Shown here one piece after another: positions 38,880-48,021 of a stretch of DNA of 64,000 nucleotides. The position numbers were made by a program, and so were the translations under genes. Below the pieces are notes generated by a model. It was not told where the DNA came from. It worked only from the letters and a program-made list of their open reading frames with translations, and did no database searches. Source of the stretch: an uncultured Pelagibacteraceae bacterium (lineage in GTDB: Bacteria > Pseudomonadota > Alphaproteobacteria > Pelagibacterales > Pelagibacteraceae); NCBI GenBank assembly GCA_902593405.1, contig CACJIB010000001.1:36115-100114 (forward strand), given 5' to 3'. Each line of letters begins with the position of its first letter. The first letter of the stretch is position 1.

Positions 38880-39730
38880 TGTTAACAAAGAATTATTTAG
38901 CTATTTACGCAAAATCTTTTAATTGGGCAGGTTTTTTTTTACCAAAAAAAACTTATGAAAAATGCTCTGCGCTTTATGATTTTTGTAGAGAAGTAGATAA
39001 TATTGCTGATGATGAAAACAAGATTGAAATAAAAAAAGACAATTTTATTAAATTTAGAAATAATTTTATAAATAAAAATTATGATGATGTAATTATTAAA
39101 AACATTTGGGATCTTATAAATGAATTTAGTATTTCAACTAAAATTGTAGAAGATTTATTTGAGGGTATTAATTCTGATATAAAAGAAAATGTTAAACTTA
39201 ATTCAAAAAAAGAATTATTAATTTATTCCTATAGGGTGGCTGGAACAGTTGGATTGATGATGGCTAAAATATTGAACGTTCAAAAAAAACAATCTTTAAA
39301 ATCAGCTATTGATCTTGGGATTGCTATGCAATTAACAAATATTTCTAGGGATGTTATGGAAGATAAAAAAAATAAAAGATTTTATATCAATGAGAATTTT
39401 GAGGACATAAAGAATACAATCAAGCTTTCAGAAAAGTTTTATGAAAACTCATTTTACTCAATAAAAGAAATACCATTAAGTTTTAGATTTTCTATTTTAG
39501 TTGCAAGAAGGGTTTATAGAAAAATAGGATATAAAATTTTAAGTAAGCAAAATATAGAAAATTATAAAAAGTCAGGAAAAATTTATGTTTCAAATGTTGA
39601 AAAAATTATTGAAACTTTTTTATCTGTTTTTGACTTAATTAAGTTATCACTTATAAGTAAAAACGATGATAATATTAATCATGATCATAATTTAATTAAT
39701 GAAGAAATAAATTTAAATGAAAGAATTTGA
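38879..39730 (+). CDS. crtB: phytoene synthase
   Basis: Condenses two geranylgeranyl-PP to phytoene. 283 residues. The two Asp-rich Mg/diphosphate motifs are YDFCREVDNIADD near residue 35 and QLTNISRDVMEDKKNKRFYI near 155. RVAGTVGLMM is also conserved. The donor GGPP synthase (crtE) is not in this window. It overlaps crtY by 14 bp. Confidence 0.96.
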   Translation: MLTKNYLAIYAKSFNWAGFFLPKKTYEKCSALYDFCREVDNIADDENKIEIKKDNFIKFRNNFINKNYDDVIIKNIWDLINEFSISTKIVEDLFEGINSDIKENVKLNSKKELLIYSYRVAGTVGLMMAKILNVQKKQSLKSAIDLGIAMQLTNISRDVMEDKKNKRFYINENFEDIKNTIKLSEKFYENSFYSIKEIPLSFRFSILVARRVYRKIGYKILSKQNIENYKKSGKIYVSNVEKIIETFLSVFDLIKLSLISKNDDNINHDHNLINEEINLNERI

Positions 39731-40781
39731 TTACATAATTATTGGTGGAGGTTGCGCAGGTCTTTCGTTAGCATATGAGCTGGAAGTTCATGATAAATTA
39801 AAAGATAAAACTTTAGCAATTATTGAGCCAAGAGAAGATTATAAAAGAGATAAAACCTGGTCATTTTGGAAGGTTTTTTCACACAACTTTGATGATTGTG
39901 TAAAAAAAAGTTGGGATAATTTTACAATAAATATACCCAATAGTACGAAATATGTAGATTGCAAAACTACTCCATATCAAACAATTGATAGTGGTATGTT
40001 CTACGAAAAAATACTTTCAAAACTTAAATTAAATAAAAATATTCAGTTTTTTAAAAGTATTGATGAAATAGATAAATCAAATTCAATTGTATTTAATAGT
40101 GTACCTAATTTTGAGAATAAACAGAGTGAGTTATGGCAACACTTTTGTGGTGTAGAGATAGAAACTCGAAAGGATTTTTTTGATGAAGAAATATTTAATT
40201 TAATGGATTTTAACTGTGATCAAAGAGATAGGGTACATTTTTTTTATACCCTGCCCTTTACAAAAAAAACAGCTCTTGTTGAAACTACTTGGATATCAGA
40301 ACTCAATAATAATTCGCTTAGTGATTATGAGGAGCAAATTGATGACTATCTATGCAACCACTTAAACTTAAGACAATGTAAAATACATTTTCAAGAACAA
40401 GGAGCCATTCCTCTTTTTAGACAAAAAAATGCAAGTAAATTAAATGAAATTTACATAGGCTCAGCAGGAGGCATGACTAGATTAAGTACGGGCTATACGT
40501 TCCTAAATATTCAAGAACAAAGCAGATATATAAGAGAAAACATAGAAAATATTAAAAATGTAAATTTGTTTAAAATTAATTCAAAATACGATTTTTTAGA
40601 TAAAATCTTATTGAGAGTTCTTAAAAATAATTCCAATGAGATGGGAAATATATTTTTCAAAGTTTTTAATTCAAAACCTAAAACAGCTATCAATTTTTTA
40701 TCAAATAAAAGCACTCTTTTTGAAGATATAGAGGTAATTCTAAAAATGCCAAAGTGGAAATTTTTAAAAGAATTAATTTAA
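39717..40781 (+). CDS. crtY: lycopene beta-cyclase
   Basis: Flavoprotein of 354 residues that closes both ends of lycopene to beta-carotene. The N-terminal FAD loop is IIGGGCAGLSLAYELE; DKTWSFWKVFSH near residue 45 and the RVHFFYTLPFTKKTALVETTWIS block are typical; GSAGGMTRLSTGYTFLNIQEQS is the C-terminal conserved region. It starts within crtB and ends 1 bp before blh. Confidence 0.95.
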   Translation: MKEFDYIIIGGGCAGLSLAYELEVHDKLKDKTLAIIEPREDYKRDKTWSFWKVFSHNFDDCVKKSWDNFTINIPNSTKYVDCKTTPYQTIDSGMFYEKILSKLKLNKNIQFFKSIDEIDKSNSIVFNSVPNFENKQSELWQHFCGVEIETRKDFFDEEIFNLMDFNCDQRDRVHFFYTLPFTKKTALVETTWISELNNNSLSDYEEQIDDYLCNHLNLRQCKIHFQEQGAIPLFRQKNASKLNEIYIGSAGGMTRLSTGYTFLNIQEQSRYIRENIENIKNVNLFKINSKYDFLDKILLRVLKNNSNEMGNIFFKVFNSKPKTAINFLSNKSTLFEDIEVILKMPKWKFLKELI

Positions 40782-40782
40782 A

Positions 40783-41718
40783 ATGAACAATAAAATAAAA
40801 AAAATAAATCTAAATCATTCATTTATTTTTTTCTTTGTTGTAAACATTTTTTGTATTTTACTTTTCAAGTTTAATAATTTTAATATTTCATCAATTTTGT
40901 GTTTACTTTTAATTTTAATTATAGGAGTTTCCCATGGTGCATTAGATCATATTAAAGGAAAAAAACTGCTTATATTATTTAATATAAAATCAAATTATAT
41001 ATTCTATATTATATATATTTTAATTTCGGCACTAGTAATAGTAACTTGGATATTGACACCATCAATAACTTTAATAGTTTTTTTAATAATCGCCTCCTAC
41101 CACTTTGGCAAAGAAGATACACAATTTTTGATTAATGATAGATCTTATTTCACTCAACTACTTTATTTTTTTAAAGGATTTTTAATTATACTTGCTCCTT
41201 TATATTTTCATTTTCAGGAAACAATAGCAATTTTCAAATTATTATTAATCGATAATGAGGCATTTTATTCAAGTTTAAATTTTATTGAGACAAATAATGT
41301 AATTCAAATAGGAATATTCTGTAGCACCCTGTCTAGTATTTTTCTTTTCTTAAAGAATTTTGAAATAAAAAAATTTGTAGTTTTTTTAGATTATTTTTCA
41401 ATTTTAATATTAAATTACTATTTATCTCCACTAATTGCTTTTACTGCTTATTTCTGTTTTTTACACTCAATCAGACACTCAATTTCCCTCGCTATTGATC
41501 TTGATCCAAATAGTATAGTTAATGGATTTAAATTATTTGTTAATAAAGCTTTACCTTTAACAATTTTAACTGCTATTTTTTCTTTTATTGCACTTTATCT
41601 ACTGAATAATTCATTTAATTTAGATAGTGCAGTTTTAAAAATAATATTTATAGGTTTGGCGTCTTTAACCTTTCCACATATATTGCTTGAATATTTTTTA
41701 GAAAAAAATGAAAAATAA
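40783..41718 (+). CDS. blh: beta-carotene 15,15'-dioxygenase, Brp/Blh family
   Basis: Membrane iron enzyme that cleaves beta-carotene into two retinals, the chromophore of proteorhodopsin. 311 residues with about eight hydrophobic helices. Family histidine sites are visible: GVSHGALDHIKG, IASYHFGKEDTQF and FCFLHSIRHSISLA, expected to bind iron. Overlaps ispH by 11 bp, so it is co-transcribed with the last MEP-pathway enzyme. Confidence 0.94.
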   Translation: MNNKIKKINLNHSFIFFFVVNIFCILLFKFNNFNISSILCLLLILIIGVSHGALDHIKGKKLLILFNIKSNYIFYIIYILISALVIVTWILTPSITLIVFLIIASYHFGKEDTQFLINDRSYFTQLLYFFKGFLIILAPLYFHFQETIAIFKLLLIDNEAFYSSLNFIETNNVIQIGIFCSTLSSIFLFLKNFEIKKFVVFLDYFSILILNYYLSPLIAFTAYFCFLHSIRHSISLAIDLDPNSIVNGFKLFVNKALPLTILTAIFSFIALYLLNNSFNLDSAVLKIIFIGLASLTFPHILLEYFLEKNEK

Positions 41719-42652
41719 AGAATTAAAAATATTATTATCTGCGCCTCGTGGGTTCTGTGCTGGGGTAGAAAGAGCAATTGAAATAGTTGAAAAATCTATA
41801 CAAAAATTTGGAGCTCCAGTTTATGTGCGTCATGAAATAGTCCATAACAAGTATGTTGTAGATGATTTAAAAAATAAAGGAGCAATATTTGTTGAAGAGC
41901 TCGAGGAGATAAAGGATAAATCAAGACCAGTAATTTTTTCAGCGCATGGTGTTCCGAAAAAAATACCTGAAGATGCAAAAAATTATAAAATGACTTTTGT
42001 TGATGCCACATGTCCACTTGTTTCTAAAGTTCATAGAGAAGCAGAAAATCTTAGTAAAGCCGGTTACCATATAATTTTAATTGGTCATGAAAATCATCCT
42101 GAAGTAATTGGGACTATGGGTCAATTAAAAGAAGGTTCTATAGATCTAATCCAAAATGAGGAAGAGGCTATAAACTATCAAAATAAAGAAGACAAAAAAT
42201 TAGCATATATTACTCAGACTACTTTGTCGGTTGATGACACAAAAGAAATAATCAAAATTTTAAAAACCAATTTTCCTAATATAAAAGAGCCAATGAGAGA
42301 AGATATTTGTTATGCAACAACCAACCGTCAAATGGCAGTAAAAAATATTGCAAAAAATTGCGATATGTTTTTTGTTATTGGAAGTAGAAACTCTTCAAAT
42401 TCTGTTAGGCTTGTTGAGGTGGCAAAAAAATCGGGATGTGAAAATTCACAACTTATTCACTCAGAAAGCTCAATACCGTATGATCAAATAGAAAATTGCA
42501 ATACTATAGGTATATCTTCAGGAGCATCTGCACCAGAAATATTAGTTGAAAATTTTCTTAATGATTTAAAAAATAAATTTTCTATAAGTATCGATGAAGT
42601 TGAAATAATTAAAGAAGATGTAGTATTTAAAGTTCCCAAAAAATTAAATTAA
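41708..42652 (+). CDS. ispH: 4-hydroxy-3-methylbut-2-enyl diphosphate reductase
   Basis: [4Fe-4S] enzyme (LytB) giving IPP and DMAPP. 314 residues. The three cluster cysteines are in APRGFCAGVERAIEIVE (about 19), VDATCPLVSKVHREA (about 103) and MREDICYATTNRQ (about 202). HGVPK and SGASAPEILVENFL are also typical. It overlaps blh, so it feeds precursors into the same pathway that uses them. Confidence 0.97.
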   Translation: MKNKELKILLSAPRGFCAGVERAIEIVEKSIQKFGAPVYVRHEIVHNKYVVDDLKNKGAIFVEELEEIKDKSRPVIFSAHGVPKKIPEDAKNYKMTFVDATCPLVSKVHREAENLSKAGYHIILIGHENHPEVIGTMGQLKEGSIDLIQNEEEAINYQNKEDKKLAYITQTTLSVDDTKEIIKILKTNFPNIKEPMREDICYATTNRQMAVKNIAKNCDMFFVIGSRNSSNSVRLVEVAKKSGCENSQLIHSESSIPYDQIENCNTIGISSGASAPEILVENFLNDLKNKFSISIDEVEIIKEDVVFKVPKKLN

Positions 42653-42654
42653 AA

Positions 42655-43620
42655 ATGGCTGTCTATACAAAAATAAATCAAAAAGAAATTAATATTATTA
42701 ATAAAAATTTTAATATCGATAAAATAACAAGTTTTAAAGGTATTAAGCAAGGAATAGAAAACACAAACTATCTTCTTAAATCAAAAAATAAAAAATACAT
42801 TTTAACTATTTTTGAAAAAAGAGTTTTACAAAAAGAAATACCTTTTTTTATGAAGTTAATGGATAATTTGAATAATTCAAAAATAAACTGTCCCAAACCA
42901 CTGAAAACTACAAATAATAAATACCTTATTAAATTAAAAAATAAAACTGCATGCATTGTATCATTCTTAGAGGGTAAAGATAAAAAAATATTAAATATAA
43001 ATGATTGTTATACAATTGGTAAAACAATTGCTCGAATGCATGTGGTCACAAATAAAATGAAGCTTAATAGAAAAAATTCAATGGGTATTAGAAATTTAAA
43101 ACCTTTGTTGGAAAGTATTAAATTTAAGTCAAAAAAGTTTTCAAATTTAAAAGTATTCTTAAAAAATAACCTTAAAGATATTAATAGAAATTGGCCTAAA
43201 CAATTACCCAAAGGTATTATCCATGGTGACTTATTTATAGATAATATATTCTTCAAAAAAAATAAACTTTCAGGAATTATTGATTTCTACTTTGCTGCTA
43301 ATGATTATTTTATGTATGAAATTGCTATATGTATCAATGCTCTTTGTTTTGACCATAAAAAGAGAAAATTTCAAATGAATCATAAAAAAATTAAAAATTT
43401 AATTAAAGGTTATGAGAACGTTAAGAAAATTTCAATAAAGGAAAAGAAATCTTTAAATATTTTATGTAGAGGTGCAGCATTAAGATATTTATTAACGAGA
43501 TTGTATGACTACTCAAATACACCAAAAACAGCATTGATTAAAATTAAAGACCCTAATGAATATTATCAAAAATTACTTTCTCACAATAATTTAAGTTCAT
43601 TTAAAGATTATTTAAATTAA
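42655..43620 (+). CDS. thrB: homoserine kinase, ThrB type II (APH-fold)
   Basis: 321 residues of the aminoglycoside-phosphotransferase-like fold. N-terminal GIENTNYLLKSKNKKYILTIFE binds ATP; the catalytic loop is KGIIHGDLFIDNIFFKKNKLSGIIDFYFAAND, with HGDxxxxN and the metal Asp. This is the homoserine kinase of alphaproteobacteria, not the GHMP type. thrC is nearby on the opposite strand (44.5 kb). It ends sharing one base with rnhA. Confidence 0.92.
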   Translation: MAVYTKINQKEINIINKNFNIDKITSFKGIKQGIENTNYLLKSKNKKYILTIFEKRVLQKEIPFFMKLMDNLNNSKINCPKPLKTTNNKYLIKLKNKTACIVSFLEGKDKKILNINDCYTIGKTIARMHVVTNKMKLNRKNSMGIRNLKPLLESIKFKSKKFSNLKVFLKNNLKDINRNWPKQLPKGIIHGDLFIDNIFFKKNKLSGIIDFYFAANDYFMYEIAICINALCFDHKKRKFQMNHKKIKNLIKGYENVKKISIKEKKSLNILCRGAALRYLLTRLYDYSNTPKTALIKIKDPNEYYQKLLSHNNLSSFKDYLN

Positions 43621-44045
43621 TGATTACAATTTATACAGACGGTTCTTGTTTAACAAATCCAGGTAATGGTGGTTGGGCTGCAATTATAAATGACGGAAAA
43701 GAAATAAAAAAAATTAGTGGTAAAGAAAAAAATACAACAAATAATAGAATGGAGTTGTTAGCCCCAATTAATGCGTTGAAAGATATGGAGCCTGGTGTTG
43801 AAATAAAAATATTTACTGACTCTCAATATGTAAAAAATGGAATAACTGAATGGATTAATACTTGGTTAGCTAATAATTGGAAAACCTCAAAAAAAGAGGA
43901 TGTTAAAAATAAAGATTTATGGATTGATTTATATAATTTAAATAAATCTCTTAATATTCAATGGAATTGGGTTAAAGCTCATGATGGAAACCCTTTAAAT
44001 GAAGAGGTGGACTTACTAGCTAAAAAAGCAGCAAATTTAGATTAG
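43620..44045 (+). CDS. rnhA: ribonuclease HI
   Basis: 141 residues. The four catalytic acids are in IYTDGSCLTNPGNGGWAA (Asp), NNRMELLAPINAL (Glu), FTDSQYVKNGI (Asp) and NEEVDLLAKKAA (Asp), with the WVKAHDG loop His. Degrades RNA in RNA-DNA hybrids. It begins on the thrB stop (TAATG) and overlaps the convergent peroxiredoxin by 9 bp. Confidence 0.96.
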   Translation: MITIYTDGSCLTNPGNGGWAAIINDGKEIKKISGKEKNTTNNRMELLAPINALKDMEPGVEIKIFTDSQYVKNGITEWINTWLANNWKTSKKEDVKNKDLWIDLYNLNKSLNIQWNWVKAHDGNPLNEEVDLLAKKAANLD

Positions 44046-44525
44046 TTTTAAAAAATTTTGAGCTGCTGAAATTTCACAAGTGGCAGTATCCTCTTCTGCT
44101 TGTATTTTCTTTACAACATTGTTGTCAATTAACATTGTATATCTTGCTGATCTCATTCCCTGACCTCTGTCGTGTCTATCTATTTCTGCTCCGATTGATT
44201 TAGTAAATTCACAATATGGGTCTGCAGCCATAAATATTTTATCTTCAACTTTTTGACTATCACCCCATGCTTTCATCACATTTGGATCATTAACGGAGAC
44301 ACAAATAATTTTTGTAATCCCTTTGTTCTTTGCTTCCTCATAATTATTAACATACCCCGGCAGATGTTTTGCAGAACAAACTTTTGTAAATGCTCCAGGA
44401 ACACCAATCACAATTGTTTTATGATTTTTAAAAACTTCTGCTGTAGTTATTTTTTTTGCTGCTCCACTTGAGTCTAAATAATAAAATTCTGAATTTGGAA
44501 GTTGTTCGCCTTCTTTAATCTTCAT
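44037..44525 (-). CDS. Prx5-type peroxiredoxin
   Basis: 162-residue thiol peroxidase. The active site PGAFTKVCSAKHLPGY fits PxxxTxxC, with peroxidatic Cys near residue 49; an Arg for the pocket is in DRGQGMRSARYTML. The Prx5 group (redoxin) reduces peroxides with glutathione or glutaredoxin; the resolving system here is not defined. It is the last gene of the cox-linked minus-strand run and overlaps thrC by 4 bp. Confidence 0.92.
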   Translation of the reverse strand: MKIKEGEQLPNSEFYYLDSSGAAKKITTAEVFKNHKTIVIGVPGAFTKVCSAKHLPGYVNNYEEAKNKGITKIICVSVNDPNVMKAWGDSQKVEDKIFMAADPYCEFTKSIGAEIDRHDRGQGMRSARYTMLIDNNVVKKIQAEEDTATCEISAAQNFLKLI

Positions 44526-45904
44526 TTTGTTTTACCTATAATATAGTTTTTAATTTTTTCTAAATTATTTTCTAATATATCATAATCTTCTTTTTCATTC
44601 AAAATAAACTCAAGTTCTTTTGGTAAATCAGATTTTAAATTAATAGCTTTGAAAACAGCATCAGGAAATTTACATGGATGTGCAGTTGCTAGTACAATAT
44701 TGTTTCCTCTAAGGTTGTGTTTGTCAAAAGCACCATATCCAATTGCTGTGTGTGGATCTAAAACTACTGAAAATTTTTCATACACCTTTTTAATAACCTC
44801 CAAAGTCTCATTCTCACTCAGACTAGCTGATAAAAAATTTTCTCTAATTTTATTTAATTTATCATCACCAATTAAATATTTTCCATTCTCTTTAATATTT
44901 TTCATATCTAATGTAGTCTGTTTATCATCCTCATTATTAAGATCGAATATAAGTCTCTCGAAATTACTAGCTATTTGAATATCCATACTAGGAGAAATAG
45001 TTTCTGAAACCTTTTCAGCATCATAACTACCTTTTGATATTGCTCTATGTAAAATGTCGTTTTGATTAGTTGCAACAATTAATTTATTTATAGGCAAGCC
45101 CATTTTTTTGGCTAAATATCCGGCATAAACATCTCCAAAATTTCCTGTTGGTACTGAAAAATTTGTTAGTTCACTTGTATTTTCAACTAATAAATAACTA
45201 TAAAAATAATAAACACTTTGAGCAATAATCCTCGCCCAATTAATAGAGTTTACGCCTGACATTTTAATGTCATTAGAAAATTTCTTATCTGCAAACATGG
45301 ATTTAACCAGGTTTTGGCAATCATCGAAATTTCCTTTTATAGCAATATTAAATACATTTTCATTTTTAACTGTTGTCATTAATTTTCTTTGCACTGGTGA
45401 AACACGATTATCTGGATGAAGCACAAAAATATTAACATTTTTTTTACCTTTAATTGCATCAATTGCTGCTGCGCCAGTGTCTCCTGATGTGGCAACAACA
45501 ATGTTAATTTTTTGATTTTCATTGTTTAGATAATATTCATAAAAATTACCTAAAAGTTGCATGGCAACATCTTTAAAAGCTAATGTAGGACCATGAAATA
45601 GCTCTAATACCGTTTTGTCTCCAAGCTTCATTAAATCTACAACGTTATCTTTTCTAAATGTAGAGTAAGATTTATCAATAATGTTACTTAATTCACCCTC
45701 AGACATAAAATTACCAATAAATGGATAAACTATCTTTTTAGCTAGCTCTCGGTAGCTTAGTTTTTTAAAATCTTTAACTTCATTTTCGTTATATTTCGTT
45801 AATTTTTCTGGAATAAATAAGCCTCCATCATCAGCAAGACCTTTGATAAAAACGTCTTTAAATTCAAAGGTTTTTGATGTGTCTCTTGTACTTATGTATT
45901 TCAT
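44522..45904 (-). CDS. thrC: threonine synthase
   Basis: PLP enzyme converting phosphohomoserine to threonine. 460 residues of the longer proteobacterial/fungal type. N-terminal MKYISTRDTSKTFEF; the PLP lysine lies in HGPTLAFKDVAMQLLGNF near residue 110; ATSGDTGAAAIDAI and SVPTGNFGDVYAGYLAKKMG bind the phosphates. It follows surf1 directly, so it is physically part of the cytochrome oxidase run. Confidence 0.95.
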   Translation of the reverse strand: MKYISTRDTSKTFEFKDVFIKGLADDGGLFIPEKLTKYNENEVKDFKKLSYRELAKKIVYPFIGNFMSEGELSNIIDKSYSTFRKDNVVDLMKLGDKTVLELFHGPTLAFKDVAMQLLGNFYEYYLNNENQKINIVVATSGDTGAAAIDAIKGKKNVNIFVLHPDNRVSPVQRKLMTTVKNENVFNIAIKGNFDDCQNLVKSMFADKKFSNDIKMSGVNSINWARIIAQSVYYFYSYLLVENTSELTNFSVPTGNFGDVYAGYLAKKMGLPINKLIVATNQNDILHRAISKGSYDAEKVSETISPSMDIQIASNFERLIFDLNNEDDKQTTLDMKNIKENGKYLIGDDKLNKIRENFLSASLSENETLEVIKKVYEKFSVVLDPHTAIGYGAFDKHNLRGNNIVLATAHPCKFPDAVFKAINLKSDLPKELEFILNEKEDYDILENNLEKIKNYIIGKTK

Positions 45905-46558
45905 TTAATAATTTTTTTTCCTAAAATATAAATATATTAAAAGGATTGAAATCGCCATAGAAAACCAGGTAATTGCATACTTCTTGTGATTATTTGAAAT
46001 TTTAGCAGTAATCACTCTTGGTTTTGGAATTTTAAATTCACCGTTTAAATAAATGACATACTCTGAAAAATTTCTTCCAGTGAATTTAAAAATATCTTCT
46101 CTATTTAAAGTAAACCAATAATTTTTCTCAATATCGTTTTCTGGCTTAAACGTACTTGCTTTAGTTTGCAGCATAAGAGTGCCAACTATTTGATTTTGAT
46201 CAACTAAATTTATTTCGGGTAAATCTTTTTTTTCAAAAGGTATCCATCCCCTATTCAATAAGTAATTGACGTCGCCAATTTTTATTGGATTAATTACTTC
46301 AAATCCAGGTTTGCCTGTATCATTTAAATTGTATAAATACATTTGTTTATCAAAATCAATTTCTCCGCTTGTCTTTATTCTTAGATAATTTTTTTTTTCA
46401 ATGTTAGATAATTCCACAGGATCGTTTTTTAAAGAATTTTCTATTTGCTCAATTAAATCTAATTTCCAATTTAATCTATAAATCTGCCAAAACCCAAGAG
46501 AGAGCAGAGTCAAAATAATAAAATAAACAAAAACTGAAAATAGTAATTTATTCTTCAA
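45905..46558 (-). CDS. SURF1-family cytochrome oxidase assembly protein
   Basis: 217 residues with an N-terminal TM helix (FSVFVYFIILTLLSLGFWQIYRLNWKLDLI) and a C-terminal TM helix (YAITWFSMAISILLIYLYF) enclosing a periplasmic domain. VNYLLNRGWIPFEKKDLPE is the family signature. SURF1/Shy1 helps place haem a into subunit I. It is 9 bp from coxC. Confidence 0.9.
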   Translation of the reverse strand: MKNKLLFSVFVYFIILTLLSLGFWQIYRLNWKLDLIEQIENSLKNDPVELSNIEKKNYLRIKTSGEIDFDKQMYLYNLNDTGKPGFEVINPIKIGDVNYLLNRGWIPFEKKDLPEINLVDQNQIVGTLMLQTKASTFKPENDIEKNYWFTLNREDIFKFTGRNFSEYVIYLNGEFKIPKPRVITAKISNNHKKYAITWFSMAISILLIYLYFRKKNY

Positions 46559-46567
46559 GGATAAATA

Positions 46568-47356
46568 TTAACTTCCCCAAATATAAATTGCAGCAAATAA
46601 GAATAGCCACACTACGTCAACAAAATGCCAGTACCAAGCAGCCGCTTCAAATCCAAAATGGTGATCTTTAGTAAAATGACCAAGTCTTCCTCTCCACAAA
46701 CATACTGCTAAAAATATCGTTCCAATTATGACGTGAAAACCATGAAAACCTGTTGCCATATAAAATACAGCTCCATAAATATGGCCTGAGTAAGTAAAAG
46801 TAGCGTGATGGTATTCGTATGCTTGCAATAATGTAAAAAAGAAACCAAGAATAACAGTCAGTGTTAAACCTTGTATAAAGCCTTTTCTATCATCTTCTAA
46901 TAAAGCGTGATGAGCCCAAGTAACAGTTGTCCCTGATAATAATAAAACTAAAGTATTTATTAAAGGAATGTCCCAAGGATCAAATGTTTCAATATCTTTT
47001 GGTGGCCATACATTTCCAACAAATTCATTTGGAAATAAACTTATGTCAAAGTAAGCCCAAAACCATGCAACAAAAAACATTACCTCTGAAGCAATAAATA
47101 AAGTCATTCCATATCTATGATGAATTTGAACAACTGGAGTATGATGACCTTGATGCTCAGCTTCAATAACTACATCTCTAAACCACATGTACGCACCATA
47201 AATTAATAACGCTAAACCAAGATACATTCCCCAGGAAATACCGTTATGCATATAAAAAATTGCACCTATTGCTAATACTAAGCATGCAAAAGATGTATAG
47301 ATAGGCCAAGGGCTTGGATCAACTAGGTGGTAATCGTGTTTTTTCTCTGCTGACAT
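46568..47356 (-). CDS. coxC: cytochrome c oxidase subunit III
   Basis: 262 residues with seven or so membrane helices. Typical blocks: YHLVDPSPWPIYTS at the N-terminus, HRYGMTLFIASEVMFFVAWFWAYF, WAHHALLEDDR, and the C-terminal HFGFEAAAWYWHFVDVVWLFLF. Belongs to the aa3-type oxidase. 9 bp downstream of ctaG. Confidence 0.97.
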   Translation of the reverse strand: MSAEKKHDYHLVDPSPWPIYTSFACLVLAIGAIFYMHNGISWGMYLGLALLIYGAYMWFRDVVIEAEHQGHHTPVVQIHHRYGMTLFIASEVMFFVAWFWAYFDISLFPNEFVGNVWPPKDIETFDPWDIPLINTLVLLLSGTTVTWAHHALLEDDRKGFIQGLTLTVILGFFFTLLQAYEYHHATFTYSGHIYGAVFYMATGFHGFHVIIGTIFLAVCLWRGRLGHFTKDHHFGFEAAAWYWHFVDVVWLFLFAAIYIWGS

Positions 47357-47365
47357 TTTTCGTGA

Positions 47366-47899
47366 TTATGATTGTTTATAGTAATCTGTCGAGAAAAAAG
47401 TGTACGACATAGTTACATCTTGTAGATTTTTTGTTGTTGGGTCGTTCACAAGGTCAGGGTCTAAATAAAAAGTCATTACGTAAGTTGCTTTCTCTCCAGC
47501 CTTCAACTCTTGTTTTTCAAAGCAAAAACATCCTAATTTACTATAATATTTACCAAAACTCGCCGGTGAAACATTGAAACTTGCTACACCATAAGTCGTT
47601 TCGTCTCCAATATTCTCAACTTCAAATTCTATTCTGTTGACCTGGCCAACTTTCACATCAATCACGTTTGATTTTGCTTTAAAATTCCATTCAAGATTGT
47701 TTACATTTGTATCAAACCTTACGCTAACAACCTTATCTAATACTATTTTAGGAGCTTCTTTAGATACTTGGGTTGTTCCTCCGAAGCCTGTAACTCTACA
47801 GAATAGATCATACAAAGGTACTGCTGCAAAAGACAATCCCAACATAAGGACAAAAATCCCAGCTAAAAGTAAAGGAGTTAATGTTTTGCCTTTAATCAT
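47366..47899 (-). CDS. ctaG: cytochrome c oxidase assembly protein CtaG/Cox11
   Basis: 177-residue copper chaperone that delivers Cu to CuB of subunit I. One N-terminal TM helix (PLLLAGIFVLMLGLSFAAVPLYDLFCRVTGFGGTTQ) is followed by a periplasmic beta domain. The copper motif CFCFEKQ is present near residue 122. The ATG overlaps the small upstream gene by 4 bp. Confidence 0.96.
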   Translation of the reverse strand: MIKGKTLTPLLLAGIFVLMLGLSFAAVPLYDLFCRVTGFGGTTQVSKEAPKIVLDKVVSVRFDTNVNNLEWNFKAKSNVIDVKVGQVNRIEFEVENIGDETTYGVASFNVSPASFGKYYSKLGCFCFEKQELKAGEKATYVMTFYLDPDLVNDPTTKNLQDVTMSYTFFSTDYYKQS

Positions 47900-48021
47900 A
47901 TCTGTCTATCAAATACTCCTACATTGTATAAAGTAAAAACAAATAAAAATACCATAAACGCTAAAATTGCTATTGCAGTTATAATATTTTTTTTCTTTGT
48001 TTTTTTGTCAGGTGTTATCAT
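47896..48021 (-). CDS. CoxF-like small single-TM protein of the cox operon
   Basis: A 41-codon frame, MITPDKKTKKKNIITAIAIL and on to GVFDRQI, fills the space between ctaB and ctaG. Its ATG overlaps the ctaB stop (ATGA) and its TGA overlaps the ctaG ATG (ATGA), strong evidence of translation coupling. The layout is a basic cytosolic N-terminus, one TM helix (about 13-32), and a short tail. A small single-TM CoxF-type protein occurs at the same place in other alphaproteobacterial cox operons; sequence-level homology is too short for me to assert. Confidence 0.75.
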   Translation of the reverse strand: MITPDKKTKKKNIITAIAILAFMVFLFVFTLYNVGVFDRQI

